Shown here: positions 55,356-64,000 of the stretch, one piece after another | Layout: each line of letters begins with the position of its first letter | How positions within the stretch are numbered: the stretch's first letter is position 1 | DNA from: Pseudomonas graminis | GTDB lineage: Bacteria > Pseudomonadota > Gammaproteobacteria > Pseudomonadales > Pseudomonadaceae | Reading direction: 5' to 3' | Assembly: GCF_013201545.1 (NCBI RefSeq) | Contig: NZ_CP053746.1 | Coordinates: 3,127,001 to 3,191,000, forward strand | DNA length: 64,000 bases | Notes under the pieces: generated by a model | Told to the model about the DNA's origin: nothing | Database searches by the model: none | The model's input: only the letters and a program-made list of their open reading frames with translations | Position numbers and translations under genes: made by a program

Positions 55356-58300
55356 ATGGCGTTCTTCACCGCAGCCAGCAAGTCCGACTTCCAGCACCAA
55401 CTGCAAGCGGCACTGGCCCAGCACATCAGTGAACAGGCACTGCCACAAGTGGCGCTGTTCGCTGAGCAGTTCTTCGGCATCATTTCCCTGGACGAGCTGA
55501 CCCAGCGTCGGCTCTCCGATCTGGCAGGCTGTACCCTTTCTGCCTGGCGTTTGCTTGAGCGCTTTGAACATTCCAGCCCGCAAGTGCGGGTCTACAACCC
55601 CGATTACGAGCGCCACGGCTGGCAATCCACGCACACCGCCGTGGAAGTCCTGCACCACGACCTGCCGTTTCTGGTGGACTCGGTGCGGACCGAGCTCAAC
55701 CGCCGCGGCTACAGCATCCACACCTTGCAAACCACCGTACTGAGTGTGCGACGCGATGCCCGTGGCCAACTGGTCGAACTGCTGCCCAAAGGCACCAGCG
55801 GCGAAGATGTGCTGCAAGAATCGTTGATGTACCTGGAGATCGACCGTTGCGCCAATGCTGCGGAGCTGAACGTGCTGGCCCGCGAACTGGAGCAGGTGCT
55901 GGGGGAAGTCCGCGTCGCGGTGGAAGACTTCGAGCCGATGAAAGCCAAGCTCCACGAGCTGCTGGCCGGCATCGACGCCACCGAGTACAACATTGACCCC
56001 GAGGAGAAATCCGAGGTCAAGGTGTTCCTCGAATGGCTGGTGAACAACCACTTCACCTTCCTCGGTTACGAAGAATTCACCGTCAGTGACGAAGGCGAGG
56101 GCGGTCAGCTCCAGTACGACCCGTCGTCCTTCCTCGGCCTGACCAAACTGCTGCGCGCGGGGCTCACCGCCGAAGACCTGCACATCGAAGGCTATGCAGT
56201 GAAGTACCTGCAGGAGCCGAGCTTGTTGTCGTTTGCCAAGGCCGCGCACCCAAGCCGCGTGCATCGCCCGGCGTACCCGGACTACGTGTCGATCCGCCAG
56301 ATCGACGCCGACGGCAAAGTCATCAAGGAGTCGCGCTTCATGGGCCTGTACACCTCGTCGGTGTACGGAGAAAGCGTGCGCGCCATTCCCTACATCCGCC
56401 GCAAGGTCGCCGAAGTCGAGCGTCGTTCCGGGTTCGACGCCAAGGCGCACCTGGGCAAGGAACTGGCGCAAGTGGTTGAAGTGCTGCCGCGCGACGACCT
56501 GTTCCAGACCCCGGTGGACGAGTTGTTCACCACCGTCATGTCGATCGTGCAGATCCAGGAGCGCAACAAGATTCGCGTGTTCCTGCGCAAAGACCCGTAC
56601 GGTCGTTTCTGCTACTGCCTGGCCTACGTGCCGCGCGACGTGTACTCCACCGAAGTCCGTCAGAAGATCCAGCAAGTGCTGATGGATCGCCTGAAAGCCA
56701 CCGACTGCGAGTTCTGGACCTTCTTCTCCGAATCGGTACTGGCGCGCGTGCAGCTGATCCTGCGGGTGGACCCGAAAGTCACCCTCGACATCGACCCGCA
56801 GCAGCTGGAAAACGAAGTCGTTCAGGCCTGCCGTTCGTGGAAAGACGACTACGCCAGTCTGGTCATCGAAAGCTTCGGCGAAGCCCAGGGCACCAATGTC
56901 CTGGCCGACTTCCCGAAAGGTTTTCCGGCAGGCTACCGCGAGCGTTTCGCCGCGCACTCTGCCGTGGTCGACATGCAACACGTGCTGAGCCTGTCCGAAG
57001 CCAATCCGCTGGTGATGAGCTTCTATCAGCCGCTGTCGGGCGACAAGGCGCAGCTGCACTGCAAGCTGTACCACGCTGACACGCCGCTGGCGCTGTCCGA
57101 CGTTCTGCCGATTCTGGAGAATCTGGGCCTGCGCGTGCTCGGTGAATTCCCGTATCGCCTGCGCCACACCAATGGCCGCGAATTCTGGATTCACGATTTT
57201 GCGTTCACTTACGGCGAAGGCCTGAAGCTGGACCTGCAACAGCTCAACGACACGTTGCAGGACGCCTTCGTCCACATTGTTCGTGGCGAAGCCGAAAACG
57301 ACGCCTTCAACCGCCTGGTGCTGACGGCCGGTTTGCCGTGGCGCGACGTGGCGTTGCTGCGGGCCTACGCCCGTTACCTGAAACAGATCCGTCTGGGCTT
57401 CGACCTGGGTTACATCGCCAGCACGCTGAACAACCACGCCGACATCGCCCGCGAGCTGACGCGTCTGTTCAAAACCCGCTTCTACCTGGCGCGCAAGCTC
57501 AGCGGCGGCGACCTCGACGACATGCAGCAGCGTCTGGAGCAAGCCATTCTGACTGCGCTGGACGGCGTACAAGTGCTCAACGAAGACCGCATCCTGCGTC
57601 GCTACCTTGACCTGATCAAGGCGACCATGCGCACCAACTTCTACCAGAGCGACGCCAACGGTCAGAGCAAGAGCTACTTCAGCTTCAAGTTCAACCCGCG
57701 CCTGATCCCCGAGCTGCCGAAGCCGGTGCCGAAGTTCGAAATCTTCGTCTACTCGCCGCGCGTCGAAGGCGTACACCTGCGTTTCGGCAACGTAGCCCGT
57801 GGCGGCCTGCGCTGGTCCGACCGTGAAGAAGACTTCCGCACCGAAGTGCTGGGTCTGGTCAAAGCCCAGCAGGTTAAAAACTCGGTCATCGTGCCGGTCG
57901 GCGCCAAGGGCGGCTTCCTGCCCCGTCGTCTGCCGACCACCGGGACCCGCGACGAGATTCAGGCTGAAGCCATCGCCTGCTATCGCCTCTTCATTTCCGG
58001 TCTGCTGGACATCACCGACAACCTGAAAGAAGGCGCGCTGGTACCGCCGGCCAACGTCGTGCGTCACGACGACGATGACCCGTACCTGGTGGTGGCCGCC
58101 GACAAAGGCACCGCGACCTTCTCCGACATCGCCAACGGCATCGCCATCGATTACGGCTTCTGGCTCGGCGACGCCTTCGCTTCCGGCGGCTCGGCGGGTT
58201 ACGACCACAAGAAAATGGGCATTACCGCCAAGGGCGCGTGGGTCGGCGTACAGCGGCACTTCCGCGAGCGCGGCATCAACGTGCAGCAGGACAGCATCAG

Positions 58301-60212
58301 CGTGATCGGCGTCGGCGACATGGCCGGTGACGTGTTCGGTAACGGCCTGTTGATGTCCGACAAGCTGCAACTGGTGGCGGCCTTCAACCACCTGCACATC
58401 TTCATCGACCCTAATCCGGATCCGGCCAGCAGCTTCGTCGAGCGTCAGCGTCTGTTCGACCTGCCGCGTTCGGCGTGGACCGATTACGACACCAGCCTGA
58501 TGTCCGCAGGTGGCGGTATCTACCCGCGCAGCGCGAAAAGCATCGCGATCACCCCGCAGATGAAAGCGCGTTTTGACATCACCGCTGACAAGCTGACCCC
58601 GACCGAACTGATGCACGCGCTGCTCAAGGCGCCGGTGGATCTGTTGTGGAACGGCGGCATCGGCACCTACGTCAAGGCCAGCACCGAATCCCATGCAGAC
58701 GTCGGCGACAAAGCCAACGACGCGCTGCGCGTCAACGGCAATCAGCTGCGTTGCAAAGTGGTGGGCGAGGGCGGCAACCTCGGCATGACCCAACTGGGCC
58801 GTGTCGAGTTCGGCCTGATGGGCGGCGCTACCAACACCGACTTCATCGACAACGCCGGTGGCGTGGACTGCTCCGACCACGAAGTGAACATCAAGATCCT
58901 GCTGAACGAAGTGGTTCAGGCCGGCGACATGACCGAGAAGCAGCGCAACCTGCTGCTCGAAAGCATGACCGACGAAGTGGGCAATCTCGTCCTCGGCAAC
59001 AACTACAAGCAGACCCAGGCTCTGTCCCTGGCGGAGCGCCGTGCCTACGAGCGCATCGCCGAGTACAAGCGCTTGATGAGCGACCTGGAAGCGCGGGGCA
59101 AGCTGGACCGCGCCATCGAGTTCCTGCCGGCGGAAGATCAGCTGGCCGAGCGCATTTCCGAGAAGAAGGGCCTGACCCGGGCCGAGCTGTCGGTGCTGAT
59201 TTCCTACAGCAAGATCGACCTCAAGGAAGCGCTGCTGGAGTCCCGCGTTCCGGACGACGATTACCTGGCCCGCGACATGGAAACCGCGTTCCCGCCGTCG
59301 CTGGGCGCGAAGTTCTCCGAGTCGATGCGTCGTCACCGTTTGAAGCGCGAAATCGTCAGCACTCAGATCGCCAACGATCTGGTCAACCACATGGGCATCA
59401 CGTTCGTGCAGCGACTCAAAGAGTCGACGGGCATGACCGCCGCCAACGTGGCCGGTGCTTACGTGATCGTGCGTGACATCTTCCACCTCCCGCACTGGTT
59501 CCGTCAGATCGAAGCGCTGGACTACAAGGTCCCGGCCGAGATTCAGCTGGCGTTGATGGATGAGCTGATGCGTCTGGGCCGTCGCGCGACGCGCTGGTTC
59601 CTGCGCAGCCGTCGCAACGAACTGGACGCGGCGCGTGACGTGGCGCACTTCGGTCCGCACATCGCGGCACTGGGTCTGAAGCTGGACGAGTTGCTGGAAG
59701 GCCCGACCCGTGAGGTCTGGCAGACGCGATATCAGGAGTACGTGGCAGCCGGCGTGCCGGAGTTGCTGGCGCGGATGGTGGCGGGTACGAGTCACCTGTA
59801 CACGCTGTTGCCGATCATCGAGGCGTCGGACGTGACCGGTCAGAATGCAGCGGACGTGGCGAAGGTGTATTTCGCGGTGGGCAGTTCGCTGGATGTGACG
59901 TGGTATCTGCAGCAGATCAGTGCGTTGCCGGTGGAGAACAATTGGCAGGCGCTGGCCCGTGAGGCGTTCCGCGATGATATCGATTGGCAGCAGCGGGCGA
60001 TCACAGTGTCTGTGTTGCAGATGGCGAATGGTCCTGCGGACGTCGAGGAGCGTTTGAATCTGTGGCTGGAGCAGCATTTGCCGATGGTCGAGCGCTGGCG
60101 CGCGATGTTGGTGGAGTTGCGTGCAGCGAGTGGTCACGATTATGCGATGTATGCGGTCGCTAACCGTGAGTTGCTGGATCTGGCAATGAGTGGGCAGACG
60201 GCTGTGGTTTGA
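55356..60212 (+). CDS. gdhB: NAD-specific glutamate dehydrogenase, 180-kDa class
   Basis: 1618 aa, the full length of the large-class NAD-GDH that converts glutamate to 2-oxoglutarate and ammonium, mainly during arginine and glutamate catabolism. The N-terminal ~700 residues are regulatory (ACT-like), followed by the catalytic core. The core carries 'ARGGLRWSDREEDFRTEVLG' and 'VKNSVIVPVGAKGGFLPRR', the conserved 'GDMAGDVFGNGLLMS' and the NAD-fold segment 'VVGEGGNLGMTQLGRVEF'. In P. aeruginosa GdhB is arginine-inducible and allosterically controlled (arginine activates); the upstream ArgR-like half-site fits this. Monocistronic with a strong terminator. Confidence 0.96.
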   Translation: MAFFTAASKSDFQHQLQAALAQHISEQALPQVALFAEQFFGIISLDELTQRRLSDLAGCTLSAWRLLERFEHSSPQVRVYNPDYERHGWQSTHTAVEVLHHDLPFLVDSVRTELNRRGYSIHTLQTTVLSVRRDARGQLVELLPKGTSGEDVLQESLMYLEIDRCANAAELNVLARELEQVLGEVRVAVEDFEPMKAKLHELLAGIDATEYNIDPEEKSEVKVFLEWLVNNHFTFLGYEEFTVSDEGEGGQLQYDPSSFLGLTKLLRAGLTAEDLHIEGYAVKYLQEPSLLSFAKAAHPSRVHRPAYPDYVSIRQIDADGKVIKESRFMGLYTSSVYGESVRAIPYIRRKVAEVERRSGFDAKAHLGKELAQVVEVLPRDDLFQTPVDELFTTVMSIVQIQERNKIRVFLRKDPYGRFCYCLAYVPRDVYSTEVRQKIQQVLMDRLKATDCEFWTFFSESVLARVQLILRVDPKVTLDIDPQQLENEVVQACRSWKDDYASLVIESFGEAQGTNVLADFPKGFPAGYRERFAAHSAVVDMQHVLSLSEANPLVMSFYQPLSGDKAQLHCKLYHADTPLALSDVLPILENLGLRVLGEFPYRLRHTNGREFWIHDFAFTYGEGLKLDLQQLNDTLQDAFVHIVRGEAENDAFNRLVLTAGLPWRDVALLRAYARYLKQIRLGFDLGYIASTLNNHADIARELTRLFKTRFYLARKLSGGDLDDMQQRLEQAILTALDGVQVLNEDRILRRYLDLIKATMRTNFYQSDANGQSKSYFSFKFNPRLIPELPKPVPKFEIFVYSPRVEGVHLRFGNVARGGLRWSDREEDFRTEVLGLVKAQQVKNSVIVPVGAKGGFLPRRLPTTGTRDEIQAEAIACYRLFISGLLDITDNLKEGALVPPANVVRHDDDDPYLVVAADKGTATFSDIANGIAIDYGFWLGDAFASGGSAGYDHKKMGITAKGAWVGVQRHFRERGINVQQDSISVIGVGDMAGDVFGNGLLMSDKLQLVAAFNHLHIFIDPNPDPASSFVERQRLFDLPRSAWTDYDTSLMSAGGGIYPRSAKSIAITPQMKARFDITADKLTPTELMHALLKAPVDLLWNGGIGTYVKASTESHADVGDKANDALRVNGNQLRCKVVGEGGNLGMTQLGRVEFGLMGGATNTDFIDNAGGVDCSDHEVNIKILLNEVVQAGDMTEKQRNLLLESMTDEVGNLVLGNNYKQTQALSLAERRAYERIAEYKRLMSDLEARGKLDRAIEFLPAEDQLAERISEKKGLTRAELSVLISYSKIDLKEALLESRVPDDDYLARDMETAFPPSLGAKFSESMRRHRLKREIVSTQIANDLVNHMGITFVQRLKESTGMTAANVAGAYVIVRDIFHLPHWFRQIEALDYKVPAEIQLALMDELMRLGRRATRWFLRSRRNELDAARDVAHFGPHIAALGLKLDELLEGPTREVWQTRYQEYVAAGVPELLARMVAGTSHLYTLLPIIEASDVTGQNAADVAKVYFAVGSSLDVTWYLQQISALPVENNWQALAREAFRDDIDWQQRAITVSVLQMANGPADVEERLNLWLEQHLPMVERWRAMLVELRAASGHDYAMYAVANRELLDLAMSGQTAVV

Positions 60213-60234
60213 TGGTTTAGTCGTTTGTAATCGG

Positions 60235-60270
60235 AAGCCCCGCGTTGAGAGACGCGGGGCTTTTTTGTTT
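60235..60270 (+). terminator. Terminator of gdhB
   Basis: AAGCCCCGCGT (60235-60245), loop TGAGAG, ACGCGGGGCTT (60252-60262), then TTTTGTTTTT. Confidence 0.93.
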
Positions 60271-60289
60271 TTGCGTGGGGAGATCAGGG

Positions 60290-60384
60290 TCAAGGGCGTC
60301 TGCCTGCGTTCAGCCTGCACCCAAGTCGCGTTCTGCGGTGTCTGGACTATTTGCGTAGAAAGATCAAAAGCAAGGCAGAACAAC
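60290..60384. repeat. Truncated copy of a long intergenic repeat
   Basis: Matches, in opposite orientation, both ends of the longer repeat at 61437-61750 (for example 'CCTGCACCCAAGTCGCGTT' and 'AGATCAAAAGC'). The middle ~200 bases are missing, so it looks like an internal-deletion derivative. Confidence 0.75.
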
Positions 60385-60473
60385 AGCTTCCCGGCTAAAG
60401 CCGGTCCTACAGTCGGCGCCCATCCCGCTGGATGCATGCGTTTTTTAGTGGGACCGGCTTTAGCCGGGAAGAG
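60385..60473. repeat. Type-2 REP pair
   Basis: CTTCCCGGCTAAAGCCGGTCC and GGACCGGCTTTAGCCGGGAAG (each trimmed in the alignment) face each other about 45 bp apart. A different REP family from the GAGCTTGCTC type. Confidence 0.85.
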
Positions 60474-60510
60474 GCCAGTGTGGACGCTGGCAGTTTTGCT
60501 GGTCGGACAC

Positions 60511-60540
60511 CCTGTGGGAGCGAGCTTGCTCGCGAATGCT
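60511..60540 (+). repeat. Single type-1 REP
   Basis: CTGTGGGAGCGAGCTTGCTC followed by GCGAATGCT; no partner arm. It runs directly into the 'CTCTGCGT' repeat. Confidence 0.75.
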
Positions 60541-60600
60541 GTTGATCGTTCCTACGCTCTGCGTGGGTATGCATTCCCGGACGCTCTGCGTCGCTCTTCC
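60541..60600. repeat. 'CTCTGCGT' repeat, left copy
   Basis: GATCGTTCCTACGCTCTGCG...GACGCTCTGCGTCGC. The reverse complement of this element lies on the other side of the GNAT gene at 61217-61276. Confidence 0.8.
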
Positions 60601-60613
60601 AAAGGGCTGAGCG

Positions 60614-61117
60614 TTATTTCAATCGCGCCATGCTGATGGCGTCGACGAGGACGCCGTCGCGTATGGCGTAGTCCCGCAGGCGGCCTTCGGTTTCGAAGCC
60701 GAATTTGCGGTACAGCGCCAGGGCGGCTTCGTTGTCGGCGAACACCGTCAGTTCAACCCGGTGCAGGTTCATCCAGTTGTCCGCGACTTCCAGCACGGCA
60801 GCCATCAGCCGCGACCCCACCCCTTTGCCCTGCCACGCCGCCGCTACGCCCATGCCGATCGCGCCGACATGGCGCTGGCGAATGCGCGCGTATTGCTCCA
60901 GACCTATGTTGCCGATCACCTGACCCTGATGCAAAGCGACAAGCTTCACAGACCGGTCGTCCGCCCCCGCCAGCCGCTTGCGCCAGACATCGGCGGACTG
61001 ATACGGCATCTGAAGCACCTGACGACACACCTCGGGGTCGTTATACAACGCAGTCACGCCCTCGATATGGGCGTCGGTAAAACGATGGATCACCACTTGA
61101 TCGACAGCAACATTCAC
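60614..61117 (-). CDS. GNAT N-acetyltransferase, YhhY/AaaT-like
   Basis: 167 aa. Acetyl-CoA-binding GNAT fold with motif A 'AIGMGVAAAWQGKGVGSRLM' (pyrophosphate loop Q-G-K-G-V-G) and motif B 'LTVFADNEAALALYRKFGFE'. The overall pattern, including 'LYNDPEVCRQVLQMPYQS', 'DNWMNLHRVELTVF' and the C-terminal 'DGVLVDAISMARLK', is close to E. coli YhhY (AaaT), which acetylates free amino acids. The GTG at 61117 was chosen because AAGGA lies eight bases upstream and it matches the family N-terminus; the longer frame to 61198 runs into repeats. It is flanked on both sides by the same repeat families. Confidence 0.85.
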   Translation of the reverse strand: MNVAVDQVVIHRFTDAHIEGVTALYNDPEVCRQVLQMPYQSADVWRKRLAGADDRSVKLVALHQGQVIGNIGLEQYARIRQRHVGAIGMGVAAAWQGKGVGSRLMAAVLEVADNWMNLHRVELTVFADNEAALALYRKFGFETEGRLRDYAIRDGVLVDAISMARLK

Positions 61118-61216
61118 TGGATTCGTCCTTTGAAAACAGAAAGAGGGAGACAGTCTAAGGGGCCAATTGCGCACCTGGCTACGGCGACCAGCGCCCAACA
61201 GCGTGGACAGCGTGCG

Positions 61217-61276
61217 TTGTGACGCAGAGCGTCACTGGATGCATGCCCACGCAGAGCGTGGGAACGATCAATGTGT
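61217..61276. repeat. 'CTCTGCGT' repeat, right copy (inverted)
   Basis: GTGACGCAGAGCGTCAC...GCCCACGCAGAGCGTGGGAAC, the reverse complement of the element at 60541-60600 with a few differences. Confidence 0.8.
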
Positions 61277-61308
61277 CAGGCCGTGAAATTGCCGTCGCCC
61301 ACACCGGC

Positions 61309-61436
61309 CCCTTCCCGGCTGAAGCCGGTCCCACTAACAGCAACGCATACAGTCAGTAGGGTCGTCTTCCCGGCTGAAGCCGGTCCCACTAACAGCAATG
61401 CGTCCAGTCATCCGGACCGGCTTCAGTCGGGAAGCT
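61309..61436. repeat. Type-2 REP cluster with a tandem duplication
   Basis: CTTCCCGGCTGAAGCCGGTC followed by CCACTAACAGCAA occurs twice in direct repeat (from ~61314 and ~61368, ~54 bp apart), then one arm in the opposite orientation (GACCGGCTTCAGTCGGGAAG). The spacer sequences differ slightly. Confidence 0.8.
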
Positions 61437-61750
61437 TTTGATCTGCTTTTGATCTGCTTTGCGCTTTTGATCTTCATACGCAAAAAGCTCAGTCACCGCC
61501 AAACGCGACTTGGGTGCAGGCCGAACGCAGACGGCGCGCAGTGGGGCGAGCCGCATGGATGCGGCGAGAGCGCCGTCAGGACATGGATGTCCGTTCGGCG
61601 CGGGCCCACGGAGCGTCGTCGAAGTGAGGGTATTCCGACGAAGGAGGAACCCAACCAGGAGCAGGCACTTTTGCTTACTTTTGGTGCTTTTCAAAAGTAA
61701 GTCGCCGAAGGCGAAACAGTCTGCCCCCAGGCAGACGCCCTTGATCTTAA
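61437..61750. repeat. Long intergenic repeat (~310 bp)
   Basis: Runs from 'CTTTTGATCTGCTTTTGATC' to 'GGCAGACGCCCTTGATC'. Both ends recur, reversed and shortened, at 60290-60384. I recognise this as a common non-coding repeat of fluorescent pseudomonads, often misannotated as a hypothetical protein. Confidence 0.65.
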
Positions 61751-61780
61751 AAACAAAAAACCCCGCCGAAGCGGGGTTTT
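61749..61780 (-). terminator. Terminator of acnB
   Basis: On the minus strand AAAACCCCGC, loop TTCG, GCGGGGTTTT, continuing TTGTTTTT; begins 20 bp after the acnB stop. Short T-runs on the other side could make it bidirectional. Confidence 0.92.
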
Positions 61781-61799
61781 CTCAACACGGTCTCAGCTA

Positions 61800-64000
61800 T
61801 TAAGCCTGAACAACCGGGATATTAGCGTTCGCCGCAGCCTCACGGAATTCCGCGATCTGATCGAAGCTCAAGTAACGGTAAACATCGGCAGCCATACTGT
61901 CGATCTTGCCCGCGTACTCCATGTACTCCTCGACCGTCGGCAGACGACCCAGAATCGACGCCACAGACGCCAACTCAGCCGACGCCAGATACACGTTCGC
62001 CCCATCACCCAAACGGTTCGGGAAGTTACGGGTCGACGTCGACACCACCGTCGAATTCGGCTCCACACGTGCCTGGTTACCCATGCACAGCGAGCAGCCC
62101 GGCATTTCCATGCGCGCGCCAGCCTTGCCGTAAATGCCGTAGTAACCTTCCTCGGTCAACTGATGGGCATCCATCTTCGTCGGCGGCGACAGCCACAGAC
62201 GCGTCGGCAACTGACCCTTCACCTGCTCCAGCAACTTGCCGGCAGCGCGGAAGTGACCAATGTTGGTCATGCACGAACCGATGAACACCTCGTCGATCTT
62301 CTCGCCAGCTACGCTCGACAGCAGACGGGCATCGTCCGGATCGTTCGGCGCGCAGAGCACAGGCTCTTTCACGTCGGCCAGATCGATCTCGATGATTTCA
62401 GCGTATTCCGCGTCAGCATCGGCTTCCAGCAGTTCTGGATTGGCCACCCAGGCTTCCATGGCCTGAGCACGACGCTCCAGAGTACGCGGGTCGCCGTAGC
62501 CTTCGCCGATCATCCAGCGCAGCAGGGTGATGTTCGACTTCAGGTACTCGGCGATCGACTCTTTCGACAGCTTGATGGTGCAACCGGCAGCAGAGCGTTC
62601 GGCCGAAGCGTCGGACAGTTCGAAAGCCTGTTCGACGGTCAGGGTTTCCAGACCTTCGATCTCCAGAATGCGACCGGAGAAAGCGTTCTTCTTGCCTTTC
62701 TTCTCGACCGTCAGCAGGCCTTTCTGAATGGCGTAGTACGGAATCGCATGAACCAGGTCACGCAGGGTGACGCCGGGTTGCAGCTTGCCTTTGAAGCGAA
62801 CCAGGATCGACTCCGGCATGTCCAGCGGCATGACGCCGGTGGCAGCGGCGAACGCGACCAGACCGGAACCGGCCGGGAACGAGATACCGATCGGGAAACG
62901 GGTATGGGAGTCGCCACCGGTACCGACGGTGTCCGGCAGCAGCATGCGGTTCAGCCAGCTGTGGATGATGCCGTCGCCCGGACGCAGCGATACGCCGCCA
63001 CGGGTCATGATGAAGTCAGGCAGCGTGTGGTGAGTCTTGACGTCGATCGGCTTCGGGTACGCCGCGGTGTGGCAGAACGACTGCATCACCAGATCGGTCG
63101 AGAAGCCCAGGCACGCCAGGTCTTTCAGTTCGTCACGGGTCATGGGACCGGTGGTGTCCTGAGAACCGACGGTGGTCATCTTCGGCTCGCAGTAAGTGCC
63201 CGGGCGGATACCGTCGGTGCCGCAGGCCTTGCCGACCATCTTCTGCGCCAGGGTGAAACCCTTGGTGCTGGCAACCGGAACGTCAGGCAGCTTGAACAGC
63301 GTCGAAGGCGGCAGACCCAGCTCGGCGCGCGCCTTGCCGGTCAGGCCACGGCCGATGATCAGCGGAATACGGCCGCCGGCGCGGACTTCGTCGAGCAGCA
63401 CCGGCGTCTTCAGTTCGAAGGTCGCCAGCACTTCATCGGTGCCGTGTTTGGTGACTTTGCCGGCATACGGGTAAACGTCGATCACGTCGCCCATGTTGAT
63501 GTTCGACACGTCGAACTCGATCGGCAGGGCGCCGGCATCTTCCATGGTGTTGTAGAAGATCGGAGCGATTTTGCTGCCGAAGCAGAAGCCGCCCGCGCGC
63601 TTGTTCGGCACGTTCGGAATGTCGTCGCCGAAGAACCACAGCACCGAGTTGGTGGCGGATTTACGCGAGGAGCCGGTACCGACCACGTCACCGACGTAGG
63701 CGATAGGGAAGCCCTGGCTGCGCATGTCTTCGATCTGCTTCATCGGGCCGATGGAGCCTTGCACGTCAGGCACGATGCCGTCGCGAGCCATTTTCAGCAT
63801 GGCCAGGGCGTGCAGCGGGATGTCCGGGCGGGACCAGGCGTCAGGGGCAGGGGACAGGTCGTCGGTGTTGGTTTCCCCGGTGACCTTGAAGACGCGCAGG
63901 CTGATCTTCTCGGCCAGGGTCGGGCGCTTCTGGAACCACTCGCCGTCAGCCCAGGACTGCAGCACGCCTTGGGCGTGAGCGTTGCCATTCTTGGCTTTTT
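61800..64000 (-). CDS. acnB: Aconitate hydratase B, 3' part (5' end outside window)
   Basis: TCA-cycle enzyme converting citrate to isocitrate; it can also act as 2-methylisocitrate dehydratase. About 733 of the usual ~865 residues are seen; the frame stays open to the window edge, so the N-terminal HEAT-like domain is cut. Motifs: '[20 protein letters not shown]', '[20 protein letters not shown]', '[16 protein letters not shown]', '[19 protein letters not shown]', and the [4Fe-4S] cysteines in '[16 protein letters not shown]' and '[15 protein letters not shown]'. It ends at a strong terminator. Confidence 0.97.
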   Translation of the reverse strand, partial: KAKNGNAHAQGVLQSWADGEWFQKRPTLAEKISLRVFKVTGETNTDDLSPAPDAWSRPDIPLHALAMLKMARDGIVPDVQGSIGPMKQIEDMRSQGFPIAYVGDVVGTGSSRKSATNSVLWFFGDDIPNVPNKRAGGFCFGSKIAPIFYNTMEDAGALPIEFDVSNINMGDVIDVYPYAGKVTKHGTDEVLATFELKTPVLLDEVRAGGRIPLIIGRGLTGKARAELGLPPSTLFKLPDVPVASTKGFTLAQKMVGKACGTDGIRPGTYCEPKMTTVGSQDTTGPMTRDELKDLACLGFSTDLVMQSFCHTAAYPKPIDVKTHHTLPDFIMTRGGVSLRPGDGIIHSWLNRMLLPDTVGTGGDSHTRFPIGISFPAGSGLVAFAAATGVMPLDMPESILVRFKGKLQPGVTLRDLVHAIPYYAIQKGLLTVEKKGKKNAFSGRILEIEGLETLTVEQAFELSDASAERSAAGCTIKLSKESIAEYLKSNITLLRWMIGEGYGDPRTLERRAQAMEAWVANPELLEADADAEYAEIIEIDLADVKEPVLCAPNDPDDARLLSSVAGEKIDEVFIGSCMTNIGHFRAAGKLLEQVKGQLPTRLWLSPPTKMDAHQLTEEGYYGIYGKAGARMEMPGCSLCMGNQARVEPNSTVVSTSTRNFPNRLGDGANVYLASAELASVASILGRLPTVEEYMEYAGKIDSMAADVYRYLSFDQIAEFREAAANANIPVVQA

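Larger units (their letters stand above)
61118..61799. other. Repeat-rich intergenic region before acnB
   Basis: About 680 bp without a credible gene. It is filled by the right copy of the 'CTCTGCGT' repeat, type-2 REPs, a ~310-bp long repeat and the acnB terminator. The open frame at 61398-61700 lies wholly inside the repeats. Confidence 0.7.

Noticed and set aside
55251..60437. 1728-residue open frame on the minus strand across gdhB
   Set aside because: It is the antisense of a clear, full-length glutamate dehydrogenase in GC-rich DNA; the translation is His/Arg/Val-rich, lacks any family motif and runs through terminators.
61309..61436. Possible CRISPR array
   Set aside because: Only two direct units plus an inverted arm, all of the REP type; no regular spacers and no cas genes.
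61398..61700. 100-residue frame before acnB
   Set aside because: Lies wholly within the long intergenic repeat and a REP arm; such frames are repeat artefacts.

Overview
The window is chromosomal DNA from a Pseudomonas of the fluorescens/syringae/putida side of the genus. The evidence is the alaS-lysC-rsmA-tRNA order, an AmrZ-type ribbon-helix-helix regulator, a 1618-residue GdhB-type glutamate dehydrogenase, overall GC-rich coding sequence, and many REP palindromes of the kind 'GGGAGCGAGCTTGCTCGCG'. Both ends cut genes: alaS on the left (5' end missing) and acnB on the right (5' end missing, minus strand). I cannot name the species.

Layout. 1-6.5 kb: alaS (partial), lysC, rsmA/csrA, tRNA-Ser(GCU), two identical tRNA-Arg(ACG), a DUF4124-type envelope protein, mgtE. 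6.5-8.3 kb: amrZ with a good AlgU-type promoter, two small exported or membrane proteins, tRNA-Arg(CCU). 8.3-17 kb: signalling genes and a respiratory enzyme: a receiver-less CheB domain with a CACHE-GGDEF diguanylate cyclase, mqo, a chemoreceptor, and a response-regulator/TPR protein overlapping a minimal histidine kinase. 17-26 kb: a sugar-acid catabolic module (FadR-type GntR regulator, L-arabinonate-type IlvD/Edd dehydratase, two ACS-type MFS transporters, an AraD1/GguC FAH-fold enzyme, an exported beta-propeller lactonase), interspersed with REP pairs. 26-28.4 kb: small secreted or membrane proteins, a GST-like protein and a cyclophilin. 28.4-40.3 kb, minus strand: moxR-DUF58-DUF4381-VWA-VWA/TPR-BatD with ATGA overlaps, then sbcD-sbcC.

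40.7-54.5 kb is the accessory island: three large plus-strand genes forming a split insecticidal-type Tc toxin A subunit. The first, a TcaA-like protein, ends in a run of bacterial Ig-like domains. It is followed by two tandem TcaB-like paralogues (1390 and 1514 aa). The paralogues share both ends but differ in an AT-richer middle segment and in the pore-tip loop. No TcB or TcC (Rhs) gene lies in the window, although both TcaB proteins keep the C-terminal region that docks TcB. The island sits between the moxR operon and a small conserved gene next to gdhB, which are close neighbours in P. aeruginosa as I recall, so it looks like an insertion into a conserved backbone.

54.5-64 kb: a small conserved gene, gdhB, a GNAT N-acetyltransferase (YhhY/AaaT-like) flanked on both sides by the same repeat families in mirror order, and acnB. 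Most of the backbone is ordinary. The items most worth a second look are the Tc locus, the sugar-acid module with a predicted FadR-family operator, the AlgU promoter of amrZ, and the mirrored repeats.
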